Below, piece after piece: positions 53,440 through 64,000 of a DNA stretch of 64,000 bases. Source of the stretch: an uncultured Gemmata sp. (GTDB lineage Bacteria > Planctomycetota > Planctomycetia > Gemmatales > Gemmataceae); assembly GCA_937924775.1 (NCBI GenBank), contig CALDUT010000016.1, forward strand, positions 1 to 64,000. The letters are read 5' to 3'. The position numbers and the translations under genes are program-made. The notes under the pieces were generated by a model. That model was not told where the DNA came from and did no database searches. It worked only from the letters and a program-made list of their open reading frames with translations. Numbering within the stretch: position 1 is the stretch's first letter; each line of letters opens with the position of its first letter.

Positions 53440-55803
53440 TCACAGCATGCTGTACGGATCGATATCGACTTGGAATTCCACAGACGAGGGCACTTTCACC
53501 ATCCGCAAGACCGTGCGCAGAACGTCGTGAAGCATTGCACTACTTTCCGATTGCACTTGAAAGTGGAATCGGTAGTAGTTGTTGAGCCGGAAAACCGGGC
53601 ATTCAGCCGGTCCCAACAACCGGATGGGTGGCGGCGGGGCGGCTCCTGGCCGGCTGGGATCCGTCGGCGGCGCGGCCGGTCCGCGGGCGATAGCTGCCCG
53701 GAACACCCCGGCGAGGGTTTCGGCGAATTGTGCGGCCGCTTCTTCCTTTTCACTCCGCACGATCAGCCGAGCCATCCGCTCGTAGGGTGGGTAGCGATGC
53801 TGCTTGCGATGGGCCAGTTCGAGTTTGGCGAATTCTTCGTAATTGTGCTGGGCCGCCAGCGTGATGCACGGATGATCTGGTGTGAAGGTTTGTACCAGCA
53901 CCTGCCCGCCGCGCTCGCCCCGTCCGGCTCGCCCCGCGACTTGGGCCAGCAACTGGAACGTGCGCTCGGCGCTGCGGAAATCTGGCAGATGCAGCCCGAC
54001 ATCGGCATTGACCACACCCACCAGCGTCACATTGGGAAAATCCAGACCCTTCGCGATCATCTGCGTACCGACGAGAATCTGAATCAGCCCTTCGCGGAAG
54101 GCATCGAGTACTCGTTGGTGGCTGCCGGGTTTGGACATCGTGTCAGAATCCATCCGCTGGCAAACACTGCCGGGGAATTTCTGCTCAATTTCGGCTTGCA
54201 GTTTCTCGGTGCCCAACCCCTGATAACGCATCGCCGGTTGTTCGCACGCCGGGCACCGCAAGTACGGTGCGGTTTCAAAGCCGCAGTAGTGGCAAACCAA
54301 AGCGTTCTTGGTGCGGTGGAAGGTGAGAGCCAGATCGCAGTGGGCACACTGAGCCACATGCCCGCAGGCTTCACAGTGGACATGAGTACTGAAGCCGCGG
54401 CGATTCAGAAGCAGAATGATTTGCCCTTTGGCCTGGAGTGTTCGCCGCATGGCCTCTTCCAGCGTCGGACCGATGGCTCCATGGCGACCGGCCGATTTCG
54501 GCTCATGCCGCAGGTCGATGATCTTCACCGTCGGCAACGGGCGGCTTTCAACCCGCTGAGGCATCTGCAACAAAGTGTAGTTGCCTTTTTCCGCGTTGGC
54601 CCAACTTTCGAGGCTGGGTGTGGCGGAACCCATGAGAATGGGAATCCCTTCCAGCCGGGCCCGCATGACTGCCACATCGCGGGCGTGATAGCGCGGTGTG
54701 GATTCCTGCTTGAAGGTATGCTCGTGTTCTTCATCGATGATGATGAGGCCGAGCCGGCGTGTTGGGGCGAAGACGGCGCTGCGGGCCCCCACCACCACGT
54801 TGACGTGCCCCGCGGCCACCCGCCGCCAGTAGCTGCCGCGTTCGGCGTCCGTCAGGTGGCTGTGAAGCACTGCCAATTCCCCACAGCGGCCATGGAAACG
54901 AGCCAGAGTTTGTGGGGTGAGCGAAATTTCCGGCACCAGCACAATCACTTCCTGGCCTTGCCGCACCACTTCTTCGATGGCCCGCAGGTACACTTCCGTT
55001 TTCCCGCTGCCGGTCACACCGTGCAGCAAGAAGGCGTGGTAGCCGCCGCTGCGCAAAGCCGGCTGCAGGGTTTGCCAGACCCGCTGTTGATCGGCGTTCA
55101 GGGTGATCGCGTGGCGTTCGCTGGGTCGGGAAGCATCCGATTCGAGGGTGCTGTCGCGGGGGGGGATCGCGTCGTTCTCGATCCGCTGCGTGAAGCGGCG
55201 AACCAGCCCTTTCTTCACCAGCCCGGCGACAACGCCAGGCGTACACTTCGCTAAGCGGGCCAGTTGAATCATCTCCAGCGGACGATTCTCTTTTTTGAGT
55301 TTTTCCAGGGCCACTTTCTGTTGCGGGGTGACGCTGGGCAGCGGATGAGGGAGTTGCTCTTTGGGCAACGGTTCGACGAAAGTCGCCACCCGCGTGCCGG
55401 CATTGTCGCGGACGCCCGCGGGCACAACCGCGTGCAGCACCTGCCCCCAGCCGCACAAGTAGTAGTCGGCCATCCACCGGGTCAGTTTCATCAAATGATC
55501 GTTGACAATCGGCTCATCATCGAGAACACGAAGGAGGTTTTTGATCTCATAGCCGGGGCGGGGCGGCTGATCGCTGACACGCACACAGAAGCCGACCACC
55601 GGTTTGCCCCCTTTGCCCAAGGGAACTTCGACGCGCCGCCCGGCACCCACACGGCCGACCAGCGAGGCAGGTACCGCGTAGGTATAGGCCTCGTCGAGCG
55701 GCCGATCAAAGACCACATCGGCGAACAGGACGGCCGGAGGTGTGGTGGTGCTGCCGCGGTCTTCGTCGAGTTCGAATAAGGCACGGATATTGGGGGCCGT
55801 CAT
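53440..55803 (-). CDS. priA: Primosomal helicase PriA
   Basis: This protein restarts stalled replication forks. The start at 55803 (787 aa) has a GGGAGA site; the 106 extra codons in the track are not PriA-like. The N-terminal DNA-binding domain begins VLFADVVFDRPLDEAYTYAVP. Helicase motifs are HGVTGSGKTEVYLRAI (Walker A) and LIIIDEEHEHTFKQ (DEEH box). The two zinc sites are CEACGHVAQCAHCDLAL and CHYCGFE...CPACEQ. Its length is a little above the E. coli protein (732 aa). Confidence 0.95.
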   Translation of the reverse strand: MTAPNIRALFELDEDRGSTTTPPAVLFADVVFDRPLDEAYTYAVPASLVGRVGAGRRVEVPLGKGGKPVVGFCVRVSDQPPRPGYEIKNLLRVLDDEPIVNDHLMKLTRWMADYYLCGWGQVLHAVVPAGVRDNAGTRVATFVEPLPKEQLPHPLPSVTPQQKVALEKLKKENRPLEMIQLARLAKCTPGVVAGLVKKGLVRRFTQRIENDAIPPRDSTLESDASRPSERHAITLNADQQRVWQTLQPALRSGGYHAFLLHGVTGSGKTEVYLRAIEEVVRQGQEVIVLVPEISLTPQTLARFHGRCGELAVLHSHLTDAERGSYWRRVAAGHVNVVVGARSAVFAPTRRLGLIIIDEEHEHTFKQESTPRYHARDVAVMRARLEGIPILMGSATPSLESWANAEKGNYTLLQMPQRVESRPLPTVKIIDLRHEPKSAGRHGAIGPTLEEAMRRTLQAKGQIILLLNRRGFSTHVHCEACGHVAQCAHCDLALTFHRTKNALVCHYCGFETAPYLRCPACEQPAMRYQGLGTEKLQAEIEQKFPGSVCQRMDSDTMSKPGSHQRVLDAFREGLIQILVGTQMIAKGLDFPNVTLVGVVNADVGLHLPDFRSAERTFQLLAQVAGRAGRGERGGQVLVQTFTPDHPCITLAAQHNYEEFAKLELAHRKQHRYPPYERMARLIVRSEKEEAAAQFAETLAGVFRAAIARGPAAPPTDPSRPGAAPPPPIRLLGPAECPVFRLNNYYRFHFQVQSESSAMLHDVLRTVLRMVKVPSSVEFQVDIDPYSML

Positions 55804-55967
55804 GGCCGCGTCTCCCGGGATCGAGAGTGAAATTCTGTTCATACAAATAGTGTAACCGCTGACCGGGATTATCCACAAGTGCAGTTGTCGATTTTTCCCC
55901 AGAAGTGAAACCGGTTGTAGCAATCGCCCGCTGAGGCCGGCGGAATGCCTGGTGGGGCCGCCAGTAC

Positions 55968-56489
55968 TCAACGCCGCCGCGGCTTGGGCTGATGGAAGAC
56001 CGATAACAGTTCGTCGATGTCGCGGGGGGTCGGTTCCGGCTTGTCTTCGTGCCACGGATCGCGGCGATTGGCGGCCGCGGTCGGTGGGGTGCCCGGCGGG
56101 GGGCGATGCGACAAGAGCCAATCGATGAACTCAGCACAGTTCAGATACCAGCAGTCGCCCCGGCGAGCCGCTTCGCGGACGCGGCCATCGTTGGAGACCA
56201 CCGTCAGCGATTGCGGATTCGCTTCCGTGGCGATCCACGCTTCAATAGCATCATCCGCCGTTTGGGCGAAGGCGAATTGTACCCGCAAGCCACGATAGAC
56301 CGTTTCGGGTGTGGGTTCGGGGGCGTGTTGGGCATCGAAAACGATGCAGACGTCCGCCCGGTTCTTCAGATGGTCGGCGATCCAAACGAGCAGATGCCGC
56401 CGGGCGGAATGGAAAGCTTTCGCGGGCATATCGCGCGTGGCTAACCCTAAAGCGTGTAATAAGTTGTAGCCATCGACGAGAAATGACAC
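55968..56489 (-). CDS. NYN-domain (YacP/Rae1-like) ribonuclease
   Basis: This 173-aa protein begins FLVDGYNLLHALGLATRD, with the Asp of the PIN/NYN active site, followed by VCIVFDAQHAPEPT, then FAQTADDAIEAWIATEANPQSLTVVSNDGRVREAARRG. This matches the YacP family; B. subtilis Rae1 of this family cleaves mRNA on the ribosome. The C-terminal 50 residues are polar and Pro-rich. It is transcribed with priA downstream, separated by 164 bp. Confidence 0.85.
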   Translation of the reverse strand: MSFLVDGYNLLHALGLATRDMPAKAFHSARRHLLVWIADHLKNRADVCIVFDAQHAPEPTPETVYRGLRVQFAFAQTADDAIEAWIATEANPQSLTVVSNDGRVREAARRGDCWYLNCAEFIDWLLSHRPPPGTPPTAAANRRDPWHEDKPEPTPRDIDELLSVFHQPKPRRR

Positions 56490-56691
56490 GGCACCACCGA
56501 CTTTCTCCGGGTCGGTTGCGTCGTCGGTCCGTCGAACGAGGCAAACGACGGGTTACGGGAGATTCTCCGTCCATTTTTATTATCTTACCCACAAGAGGGG
56601 GGCCGCGGAATGACCGTAGCGAGGAAATGGTTCCCGCCGGCGCGTGGCGGTCCCACTTTCCCCAGGCCCTGTGAGGCCCCACAAAAGGCCG

Positions 56692-56719
56692 CAGGCTGCG
56701 TGACGCGCCACGCAGCCTG
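56692..56719 (-). terminator. Strong hairpin after yacG, probable terminator
   Basis: A perfect 11-bp stem CAGGCTGCGTG/CACGCAGCCTG with a 6-base loop lies about 55 bases after the yacG stop. On the minus strand it is followed by CGGCCTTTTG, a short T run. It probably ends the long chaperone transcript. Confidence 0.6.
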
Positions 56720-56774
56720 TTGGCGAATCTATCGGTTATCGGTCGGAGGATCGACCGTCGGAGCAGCAACCCGG

Positions 56775-56960
56775 TTAGGATTGTTCAGCGTCGGCGGGCG
56801 TCGAGCGATCCAGTGCCGGGCTGGAAATGCGATATTTTTCGTCCAGCCAGCGGCCCAGGTCGATCTTGCGGCATCGAGCCGAGCAAAACGGAAAGTCGGG
56901 ATATTCTTGCCAGTTGCCCGGTATCGCCGCGTTACAGATCGGACACCGCACTTTACTCAT
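56775..56960 (-). CDS. yacG: DNA gyrase inhibitor YacG (zinc protein)
   Basis: This 61-aa protein has the four zinc-binding cysteines of YacG: CPICNAAI and FCSARCRKIDLGRWLDEKY. YacG of E. coli binds gyrase and blocks its DNA binding. The length is standard. It is the last gene of the run groEL3 to yacG, 59 bp after the FmdB-like gene. Confidence 0.93.
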   Translation of the reverse strand: MSKVRCPICNAAIPGNWQEYPDFPFCSARCRKIDLGRWLDEKYRISSPALDRSTPADAEQS

Positions 56961-57019
56961 CGGTTCGCCCCCGCCGGAACTTCGGAAATTCTCCGAATAT
57001 CCTGACCAACCGGTTCCGG

Positions 57020-57346
57020 CTACTTCCCCAAATTCTTCGCCGCACAGGGAGTGGCGGATTCACCCTTGGCCCCCACACCCGCGGGTTCGCCACAGGCCCC
57101 GCAGGTGGCCGGGGCTTTGTCGCGGGAGGCCCCTTCCGATTCCTGGTGGCAGGTTTGACCAGCACGGCGGTAGTCGGTTTCGTAGAAGCCGCTGCCTTTG
57201 AAAATGATCGCACCACCGCCACCGAAGAGCCGTTCGAGCGTGTGCTGTTGGCAGTTGGGGCATTGCGTTAGTGGTGGTGCCGAGAACGATTGCAATTCGT
57301 CAAAGGTGTGGTTACAGGCCTTACAGCGGTAATCGTAGGTTGGCAT
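57020..57346 (-). CDS. FmdB-family zinc ribbon protein
   Basis: This 108-aa protein begins MPTYDYRCKACNHTFDELQS with a second pair CPNC, the FmdB/CxxC-CxxC zinc ribbon. The region LERLFGGGGAIIFKGSGFYETDYR is also typical. After residue 65 it is low-complexity with two more CxxC-like pairs (CGACGEP). The function is unknown, perhaps regulatory. It lies between grpE and yacG on the same strand. Confidence 0.9.
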   Translation of the reverse strand: MPTYDYRCKACNHTFDELQSFSAPPLTQCPNCQQHTLERLFGGGGAIIFKGSGFYETDYRRAGQTCHQESEGASRDKAPATCGACGEPAGVGAKGESATPCAAKNLGK

Positions 57347-57548
57347 AGGCGTTGGTAGGTTTCGAGGGTTGGAATGTGAGGAGAACTGCGGACGCCACCC
57401 CGTGTGGACCGCAGCCGCCTCGTCGCTTCATGAACGTCGCGGATCAGGCGGAATGTTCCAATTCGGGTCAGGGGATGATTTTTCTCTTCGTTTGTGTGTT
57501 CAATTTCTGGTCGCGCTTACTTAACATCTTTGCCGACTGAAAGTTGTG

Positions 57549-58088
57549 TCATTGTTCGCTAGCCACAACGACCGAGGCCGGACGCAGGACACGATCGTGC
57601 AGAAGAAAGCCGTGCTGCAGCACCTGCACCACCTGCCCCGGCTGGAACTGGGTGCCGGCTTGCTGCATGACCGCCTGGTGCAGATTGGGGTCGAAGGCGC
57701 TGCCTGGGCCGACGTCAATCCGCTGAATCCCATGCCGTTTGAAGGCTTCGAGAAACTGGGAGGCCGTGGCCGCGACTCCAGTGGCCAGAGGCCCGTTATC
57801 GCCGGCCCGTTTGGCGGCTTCCAGGGCGCGGTCGAGATTATCGAGGGCCGTGAGCAGATCGCGGGCCAACGGTTCGATGGCGAACTTGCGTTCGATCTCC
57901 ACGTCACGCAGAAGGCGTTTGCGGGCATTGTCGAAATCGGCCAGCATCAGCTTGTAGTTATTCAATTCTTGTTCGCGGGCGGCTAAGGTGGCCCGAAGGG
58001 TATCGAGTTCGCTGGCCGGTGGGTGTTCGACGGGTACCGGTTCTTCCACCGGAGGCGTGGGCGGCATTTCCGGTCGTTCATCGGACAT
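57549..58088 (-). CDS. grpE: Nucleotide exchange factor GrpE
   Basis: This 179-aa protein has an acidic, Pro/Glu-rich head, a long coiled coil (LRATLAAREQELNNYKLMLADFDNARKRL) and the beta-wing domain (FNPLxHQAVMQQ-type, here FDPNLHQAVMQQ, then VLQHGFLLHDRVLRPASVVVA). GrpE releases ADP from DnaK. It is 62 bp after dnaJ on the same strand. No dnaK gene is in the window. Confidence 0.95.
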   Translation of the reverse strand: MSDERPEMPPTPPVEEPVPVEHPPASELDTLRATLAAREQELNNYKLMLADFDNARKRLLRDVEIERKFAIEPLARDLLTALDNLDRALEAAKRAGDNGPLATGVAATASQFLEAFKRHGIQRIDVGPGSAFDPNLHQAVMQQAGTQFQPGQVVQVLQHGFLLHDRVLRPASVVVASEQ

Positions 58089-58150
58089 GGGTTGTACCTA
58101 CGGAATGTTATCTTCAATGGATTTTCTTTAGGGGATTTTCGTATCGCAGG

Positions 58151-59305
58151 TTATTTCTTCTCTTCTTTTGGAGGGTTCTCCCCGCTGACGAGATCCTTGA
58201 GTTTGCCGAAAATTCCTTTTTTGGGCGTAGGGGGGCTGAGGCCCTCCAGCGCCGCCAATTGCCGGTACAGTTCTTCTTGTTCCGGGGTGAGGTTCGTTGG
58301 GGTTTCGACAATCAATTGCACCAGCAGATCGCCGCGGCGTTTGGGATCGTCGAAATGGGGCATGCCTTGACCGGGAACGCGGACCACGGTGGTGTGCGTT
58401 TGGGCCCCCCGGGGCACTTCCACAAGGATTTTCTCCCCGGTCAAGTTGGTCATTTCGATAGTTCCCCCCAGCGCCGCCCGCGCAAAGGAAATGGGTTGGC
58501 GGCAGATGAGGTTGTGACCGTCGCGTTGGAAGGTCTTGTGGTCGCGAATCTGGATCCGGAGTTCCAGATCGCCACGGGGAGCGCCCGGATCGCCGGCGTG
58601 GCCGCGGCCGGGATAGGTGAAAACCGCGTGGTTGGGAACACCCGGGGGGATATTGGCCGTGACCTCGTCCTGCACCGTGACGCGGCCCGAGCCGCGGCAG
58701 GTGGGGCAGGGATCGGTGATGACGGTACCACGGCCGCCACAACCCCGGCAGCGCATGCGGGTGGCGATGCCAAAGCCGGTATTGAGAACTTCGTAGCCTT
58801 GGCCGCGGCAGCGGCGGCATTGGGTCGGTTGGGTGCCGAGTTTGGCACCACTGCCGCCACAATCGCGGCAGTTCTGTTCACTGGGAACCGTGAAGGTCTT
58901 GGTGCAGCCGGTTGCGGCTTCGACCAATTCAATTTCCAGCAAAGCGGCAATGCTTTCCCCGTGGCGGGGCCCCCGCGCACGACGGGGACCGCCGCCGAAG
59001 AAGCTACCGATCAGATCGCCAAAAAAGTCGCCCAAATCGACGCCCACGCCTTCCATGCCGCCGGGGGCAAACGAGCTATCGACCCCCGCATGACCGTAGC
59101 GGTCGTAGCGGGCCCGTTTGTTGGGGTCGCTCAGCACCGAGTACGCTTCATCCACTTCCGCGTACTTGATTTTGGCTTCCTCATCGCCAATGTTCCGATC
59201 TGGGTGGTAACGCTTGGCGAGGGTGCGATACGCTTTGGTAATCTCCGCTTCGGTGGCCGTGCGTGATACGCCGAGGACTTCGTAATAGCAGCGTTTCTCA
59301 GCCAT
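58151..59305 (-). CDS. dnaJ: Chaperone DnaJ (type I)
   Basis: The ATG at 59305 with a GAGGAA site gives 384 aa; the track ORF starts 14 codons earlier inside the intergenic hairpin. It has a J domain with HPD (AKRYHPDRN), a Gly/Phe-rich stretch (GDFFGDLIGSFFGGG), four zinc repeats (CRDCGGSG, CRRCRGQG, CRGCGGRG, CPTCRGSG) and C-terminal substrate-binding domains. DnaJ delivers clients to DnaK and stimulates its ATPase. It follows groEL2, with a 116-bp gap holding a long hairpin. Confidence 0.95.
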   Translation of the reverse strand: MAEKRCYYEVLGVSRTATEAEITKAYRTLAKRYHPDRNIGDEEAKIKYAEVDEAYSVLSDPNKRARYDRYGHAGVDSSFAPGGMEGVGVDLGDFFGDLIGSFFGGGPRRARGPRHGESIAALLEIELVEAATGCTKTFTVPSEQNCRDCGGSGAKLGTQPTQCRRCRGQGYEVLNTGFGIATRMRCRGCGGRGTVITDPCPTCRGSGRVTVQDEVTANIPPGVPNHAVFTYPGRGHAGDPGAPRGDLELRIQIRDHKTFQRDGHNLICRQPISFARAALGGTIEMTNLTGEKILVEVPRGAQTHTTVVRVPGQGMPHFDDPKRRGDLLVQLIVETPTNLTPEQEELYRQLAALEGLSPPTPKKGIFGKLKDLVSGENPPKEEKK

Positions 59306-59335
59306 CGGTTCCTCAGGCGAGTTTCCAGGAAAACA

Positions 59336-59401
59336 CGAAAAGTGCAAAATGGGGAAGACACCACTGGTAAGCGGGGTCTTTTCCTCATTTTACACTTTTC
59401 G
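59336..59401 (-). terminator. Long hairpin between groEL2 and dnaJ
   Basis: Two arms of about 24 bases (CGAAAAGTGcAAAATGgGGAAGAC and its near-perfect complement) pair with one mismatch, one G-T and a small bulge, around a 16-base loop. On the minus strand the stem is followed by TGTTTTCC. It may be an intra-operon terminator or attenuator, or an RNA-processing or stability element that sets different levels of GroEL2 and DnaJ-GrpE. Confidence 0.6.
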
Positions 59402-59421
59402 CGGCCAACGGTGGACTCCGC

Positions 59422-61107
59422 TTAGGCGATCGCACCGACAACAGGTTTCTTCTTCTCATCCTCATCCAACCGGGTGACCAACACCTCGGTGGTGAGCATC
59501 AGCCCCGCGATACTGGCGGCGTTCTGCAGAGCGTTGCGGGTGACGCGGAGCGGGTCGATGATCCCGGCTTTGAACATGTCTTCGTACTCGCCGGTGTTGG
59601 CGTTGTAGCCGATGTTGGGGTTCTTCTCGCCGCGAGCAATCACTTCGGCGGCAATCACCGCGCCATCGGCACCGCCGTTTTCGGCGATGGTGCGAATCGG
59701 CTTGGCCAGTGCCCGTGCCACAATTTCGGCCCCGACGCGTTCATCATGTTTGAGCTTTTCGGCCAAGGCCTCGACCGTCGGGATACATCGCAACAGAGCC
59801 ACGCCGCCACCAGCCACAATCCCTTCAGCCACCGCGGCGCGGGTCGCGTGCAGGGCATCCTCGACGCGGCCTTTGGTTTGCTTCATTTCCGCTTCGGTGG
59901 AAGCCCCGACCTTGATAATCGCCACGCCACCGCCGAGTTTGGCGAGCCGTTCGGAGAATTTCTCCTTGTCGTACTCGCTTTCGGTTTGGTTCATCTGCGT
60001 GCGGATGGTGTCCATACGGGCTTTGATGGCCGCTTGCCGTTCTTTGTCGGGTTCCACGATGATCGTGGTGCTTTCTTTGTCCACGATGACCTTGTTGGCC
60101 GTACCGAGCAGTTTGAAGACTTTCGGTTCGGGCCGGGCTCCCCGTTGTTGCTCTTTGGCGCTGGGTTCTTCCATGCTATCGAGGGCGATCCCGCGATCCT
60201 CGCTGATGAAAGTACCGCCGGTGAGAACGGCGATGTCTTCCATCATGGCTTTGCGGCGATCCCCGAAGCCGGGCGACTTGACCGCACAGACTTCGAGCAA
60301 GCCACGCAGCCGGTTCACCACCAACACGGCCAAGGCTTCGCTTTCAACGTCGTCGGCGACGATCAGAAGCGGCTTGCCCGCGCGAGCCACCGCATCCAAC
60401 AGTGGCAGCATTTCGCGAACATTCGAGAGCTTCTTCTCATACAAGAGCACCAGTACGTTCTCTTGTTCCCATTTCAGATCCGGGGTGTTAACGACGAAGT
60501 ACGGCGAGATGTAGCCTTTGTCGAACTGCATCCCCTCAACAAATTCCTGGACGGTTTCGGAGGTTTTGCCTTCCTCGACGGTGATAACGCCATCGCGGCC
60601 GACTTTCTCGAAGGCTTCAGCCATCATTTCGCCGATTTTGGGGTCGTTGTTGGCCGAGATGGTAGCGACCTGCTTCATTTCATCCTTCTTGGAGACGGGT
60701 TTTTTCAGCGTCTCCTCGAGGTATTTGACGGCCGCGGCCACGGCTTTGTCGATACCGCGTTTGACGGCCATCGGGTTGGCCCCCGCGGTGATGTTCCGCA
60801 GGCCTTCTTGGTAGATGGCCAAGGCCAGGACGGTGGCCGTGGTGGTCCCGTCGCCGGCGATATCGGAGGTTTTCTGGGCGACCGCGTTGACGAGCTTGGC
60901 CCCCATGTTCTCGAACGGGTCGGGCAGTTCAATTTCTTTAGAAACGGTGACGCCGTCTTTGGTGACGGTCGGCCCGCCGAAGGATTTTTCGATGATGACG
61001 TTGCGCCCGGTGGGGCCGAGAGTCGAGCCAACGGCACGGGCGAGTTTCTCCGCACCGGCCAACAGTTTCTTCCGGGCTTCGTCAGTATAGAGCAATTGTT
61101 TGGCCAT
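59422..61107 (-). CDS. groEL: 60-kDa chaperonin GroEL, paralogue 2
   Basis: The ATG at 61107 (GGAG site) begins [18 protein letters not shown] and gives 561 aa. The ATP site [11 protein letters not shown] (D86) and the hydrolytic Asp in [12 protein letters not shown] are intact. The apical [20 protein letters not shown] differs from paralogue 1. There is an insertion near 335-350 ([17 protein letters not shown]). The C-terminus ends [11 protein letters not shown], with no GGM tail. It lies 124 bp after groES2 and is followed by the dnaJ-grpE pair. Its sequence differs enough from paralogues 1 and 3 to suggest a specialised client set. Confidence 0.96.
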   Translation of the reverse strand: MAKQLLYTDEARKKLLAGAEKLARAVGSTLGPTGRNVIIEKSFGGPTVTKDGVTVSKEIELPDPFENMGAKLVNAVAQKTSDIAGDGTTTATVLALAIYQEGLRNITAGANPMAVKRGIDKAVAAAVKYLEETLKKPVSKKDEMKQVATISANNDPKIGEMMAEAFEKVGRDGVITVEEGKTSETVQEFVEGMQFDKGYISPYFVVNTPDLKWEQENVLVLLYEKKLSNVREMLPLLDAVARAGKPLLIVADDVESEALAVLVVNRLRGLLEVCAVKSPGFGDRRKAMMEDIAVLTGGTFISEDRGIALDSMEEPSAKEQQRGARPEPKVFKLLGTANKVIVDKESTTIIVEPDKERQAAIKARMDTIRTQMNQTESEYDKEKFSERLAKLGGGVAIIKVGASTEAEMKQTKGRVEDALHATRAAVAEGIVAGGGVALLRCIPTVEALAEKLKHDERVGAEIVARALAKPIRTIAENGGADGAVIAAEVIARGEKNPNIGYNANTGEYEDMFKAGIIDPLRVTRNALQNAASIAGLMLTTEVLVTRLDEDEKKKPVVGAIA

Positions 61108-61231
61108 GGTGTCTCCAGATCCCCGTGGGCCGTGGGTGGCTACCGTTGCAGCGGATGAAGGCGTGACGCCTGGTGAACTCCGCTTGCGGACGATGCCGGC
61201 CAACCGCGGCCGTGGTTAGGTGGTAAGTGAG

Positions 61232-61543
61232 TTATTTAACGATTTTGCCCAGGATTTCACTTTCGCGCAGAATCTTGTATTCCTTGCCGTTGACTTCCAC
61301 ATCTGAGCCGCTGTATTTGCCGAACAGCACGGTATCGCCGACGGCCACCGCGAGCGTATGGCGGGTGCCTTTGTCGGTGAGTTTGCCGGGACCAACTGCG
61401 ATCACCTTGCCTTGTTGCGGCTTTTGTTTGGCAGTATCGGGCAGAAGGATGCCACCGCTGGTCTTTTCTTCCGCTTCGAGCGGTTCGACCACAACGCGAT
61501 CATCGAGCGGTTTGAGAGTCAATTGCTTGTCACTTTTGGCCAT
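61232..61543 (-). CDS. groES: Co-chaperonin GroES, paralogue 2
   Basis: This 103-aa protein has [38 protein letters not shown] with the mobile loop, and a C-terminal [15 protein letters not shown]. It sits between groEL3 (138 bp upstream) and groEL2 (124 bp downstream), so it can serve either. GGAG lies upstream of the ATG. Confidence 0.97.
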   Translation of the reverse strand: MAKSDKQLTLKPLDDRVVVEPLEAEEKTSGGILLPDTAKQKPQQGKVIAVGPGKLTDKGTRHTLAVAVGDTVLFGKYSGSDVEVNGKEYKILRESEILGKIVK

Positions 61544-61681
61544 GATGGTTTACTCCGGTGGTTTGGGAGCCGAGAGCTGAGGTCTCGGCGGAACAATCGC
61601 TCCAAGGTTGGATACTGTGTTGAGTTTGCGTCTGGGTCCATTGGGATTGGGGAACCCCGGCGGACCGGGAATTGTGAAGCT

Positions 61682-64000
<2,319 letters not shown>

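Overview
The window looks like a chromosome segment of a planctomycete, most likely of the Gemmataceae/Gemmatales. The evidence is the density of planctomycete-specific families: a DUF1549/DUF1553 cytochrome with a CxxCH motif paired with a DUF1501 protein, a DUF1559 pilin-like protein, a TIGR03067 protein, an ECF sigma factor with a FecR-like partner, a PVC-type dehydrogenase at the right edge, a Uma2-type remnant, and a GC-rich composition. I cannot name the genus. Most of the window is housekeeping and conserved accessory genes. I see no insertion sequence, prophage or CRISPR array.

Layout. 1-21: 3' end of a tRNA (probably Ser). 59-7201: secreted sialidase-like protein, DUF1501 and DUF1549/1553 genes (minus strand). 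7822-10713: HEAT-repeat lipoprotein and a DUF454 membrane protein. 10800-16345: minus-strand ruvC, ruvA, a TIGR03067 gene, ruvB, with cysS and ispF upstream. 16582-20100: ECF sigma factor, FecR-like protein, DUF1559 protein, lipoprotein. 20239-25072: 2Fe-2S ferredoxin, SbcD, SbcC. 25138-36329: VWA/BatA-like membrane protein, PQQ propeller protein, a double-domain cyanophycinase-like peptidase, a D-aminoacylase-like amidohydrolase, a universal stress protein, a YtpQ-like protein, a zinc-ribbon membrane protein and a chloroplast-type FabI.

36747-41804 is the most interesting stretch. A clear SAM-I (S-box) riboswitch precedes, on the same strand, a threonine-synthase-like PLP enzyme, a CysO/MoaD-like sulfur carrier ending in GG, a small helical protein of unknown function, an E1-like MoeB/ThiF protein and a cysteine desulfurase. 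I infer a SAM-repressed, thiocarboxylate-dependent route to homocysteine, in which the carrier donates sulfur to a ThrC-like enzyme. It would be analogous to mycobacterial CysO/CysM and Wolinella HcyS. A plain threonine synthase remains the conservative reading.

41907-46370: a frameshifted small gene, an Omp28-like thioredoxin-fold protein, two small proteins and a TRIP13/Pch2-like AAA+ ATPase with no HORMA partner in view. 46475-48664: groES1-groEL1 with a candidate sigma-54 promoter and a strong terminator. 48792-56489: Uma2 remnant, AlkC-like protein, thiolase, ferrochelatase, FdxA-like ferredoxin, PriA and a NYN-domain RNase. 56775-63364: a minus-strand proteostasis run, groEL3-groES2-groEL2-dnaJ-grpE-fmdB-yacG. 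The window therefore holds three GroEL and two GroES paralogues, with DnaJ and GrpE but no DnaK. 63668-64000: start of a PVC-type dehydrogenase.
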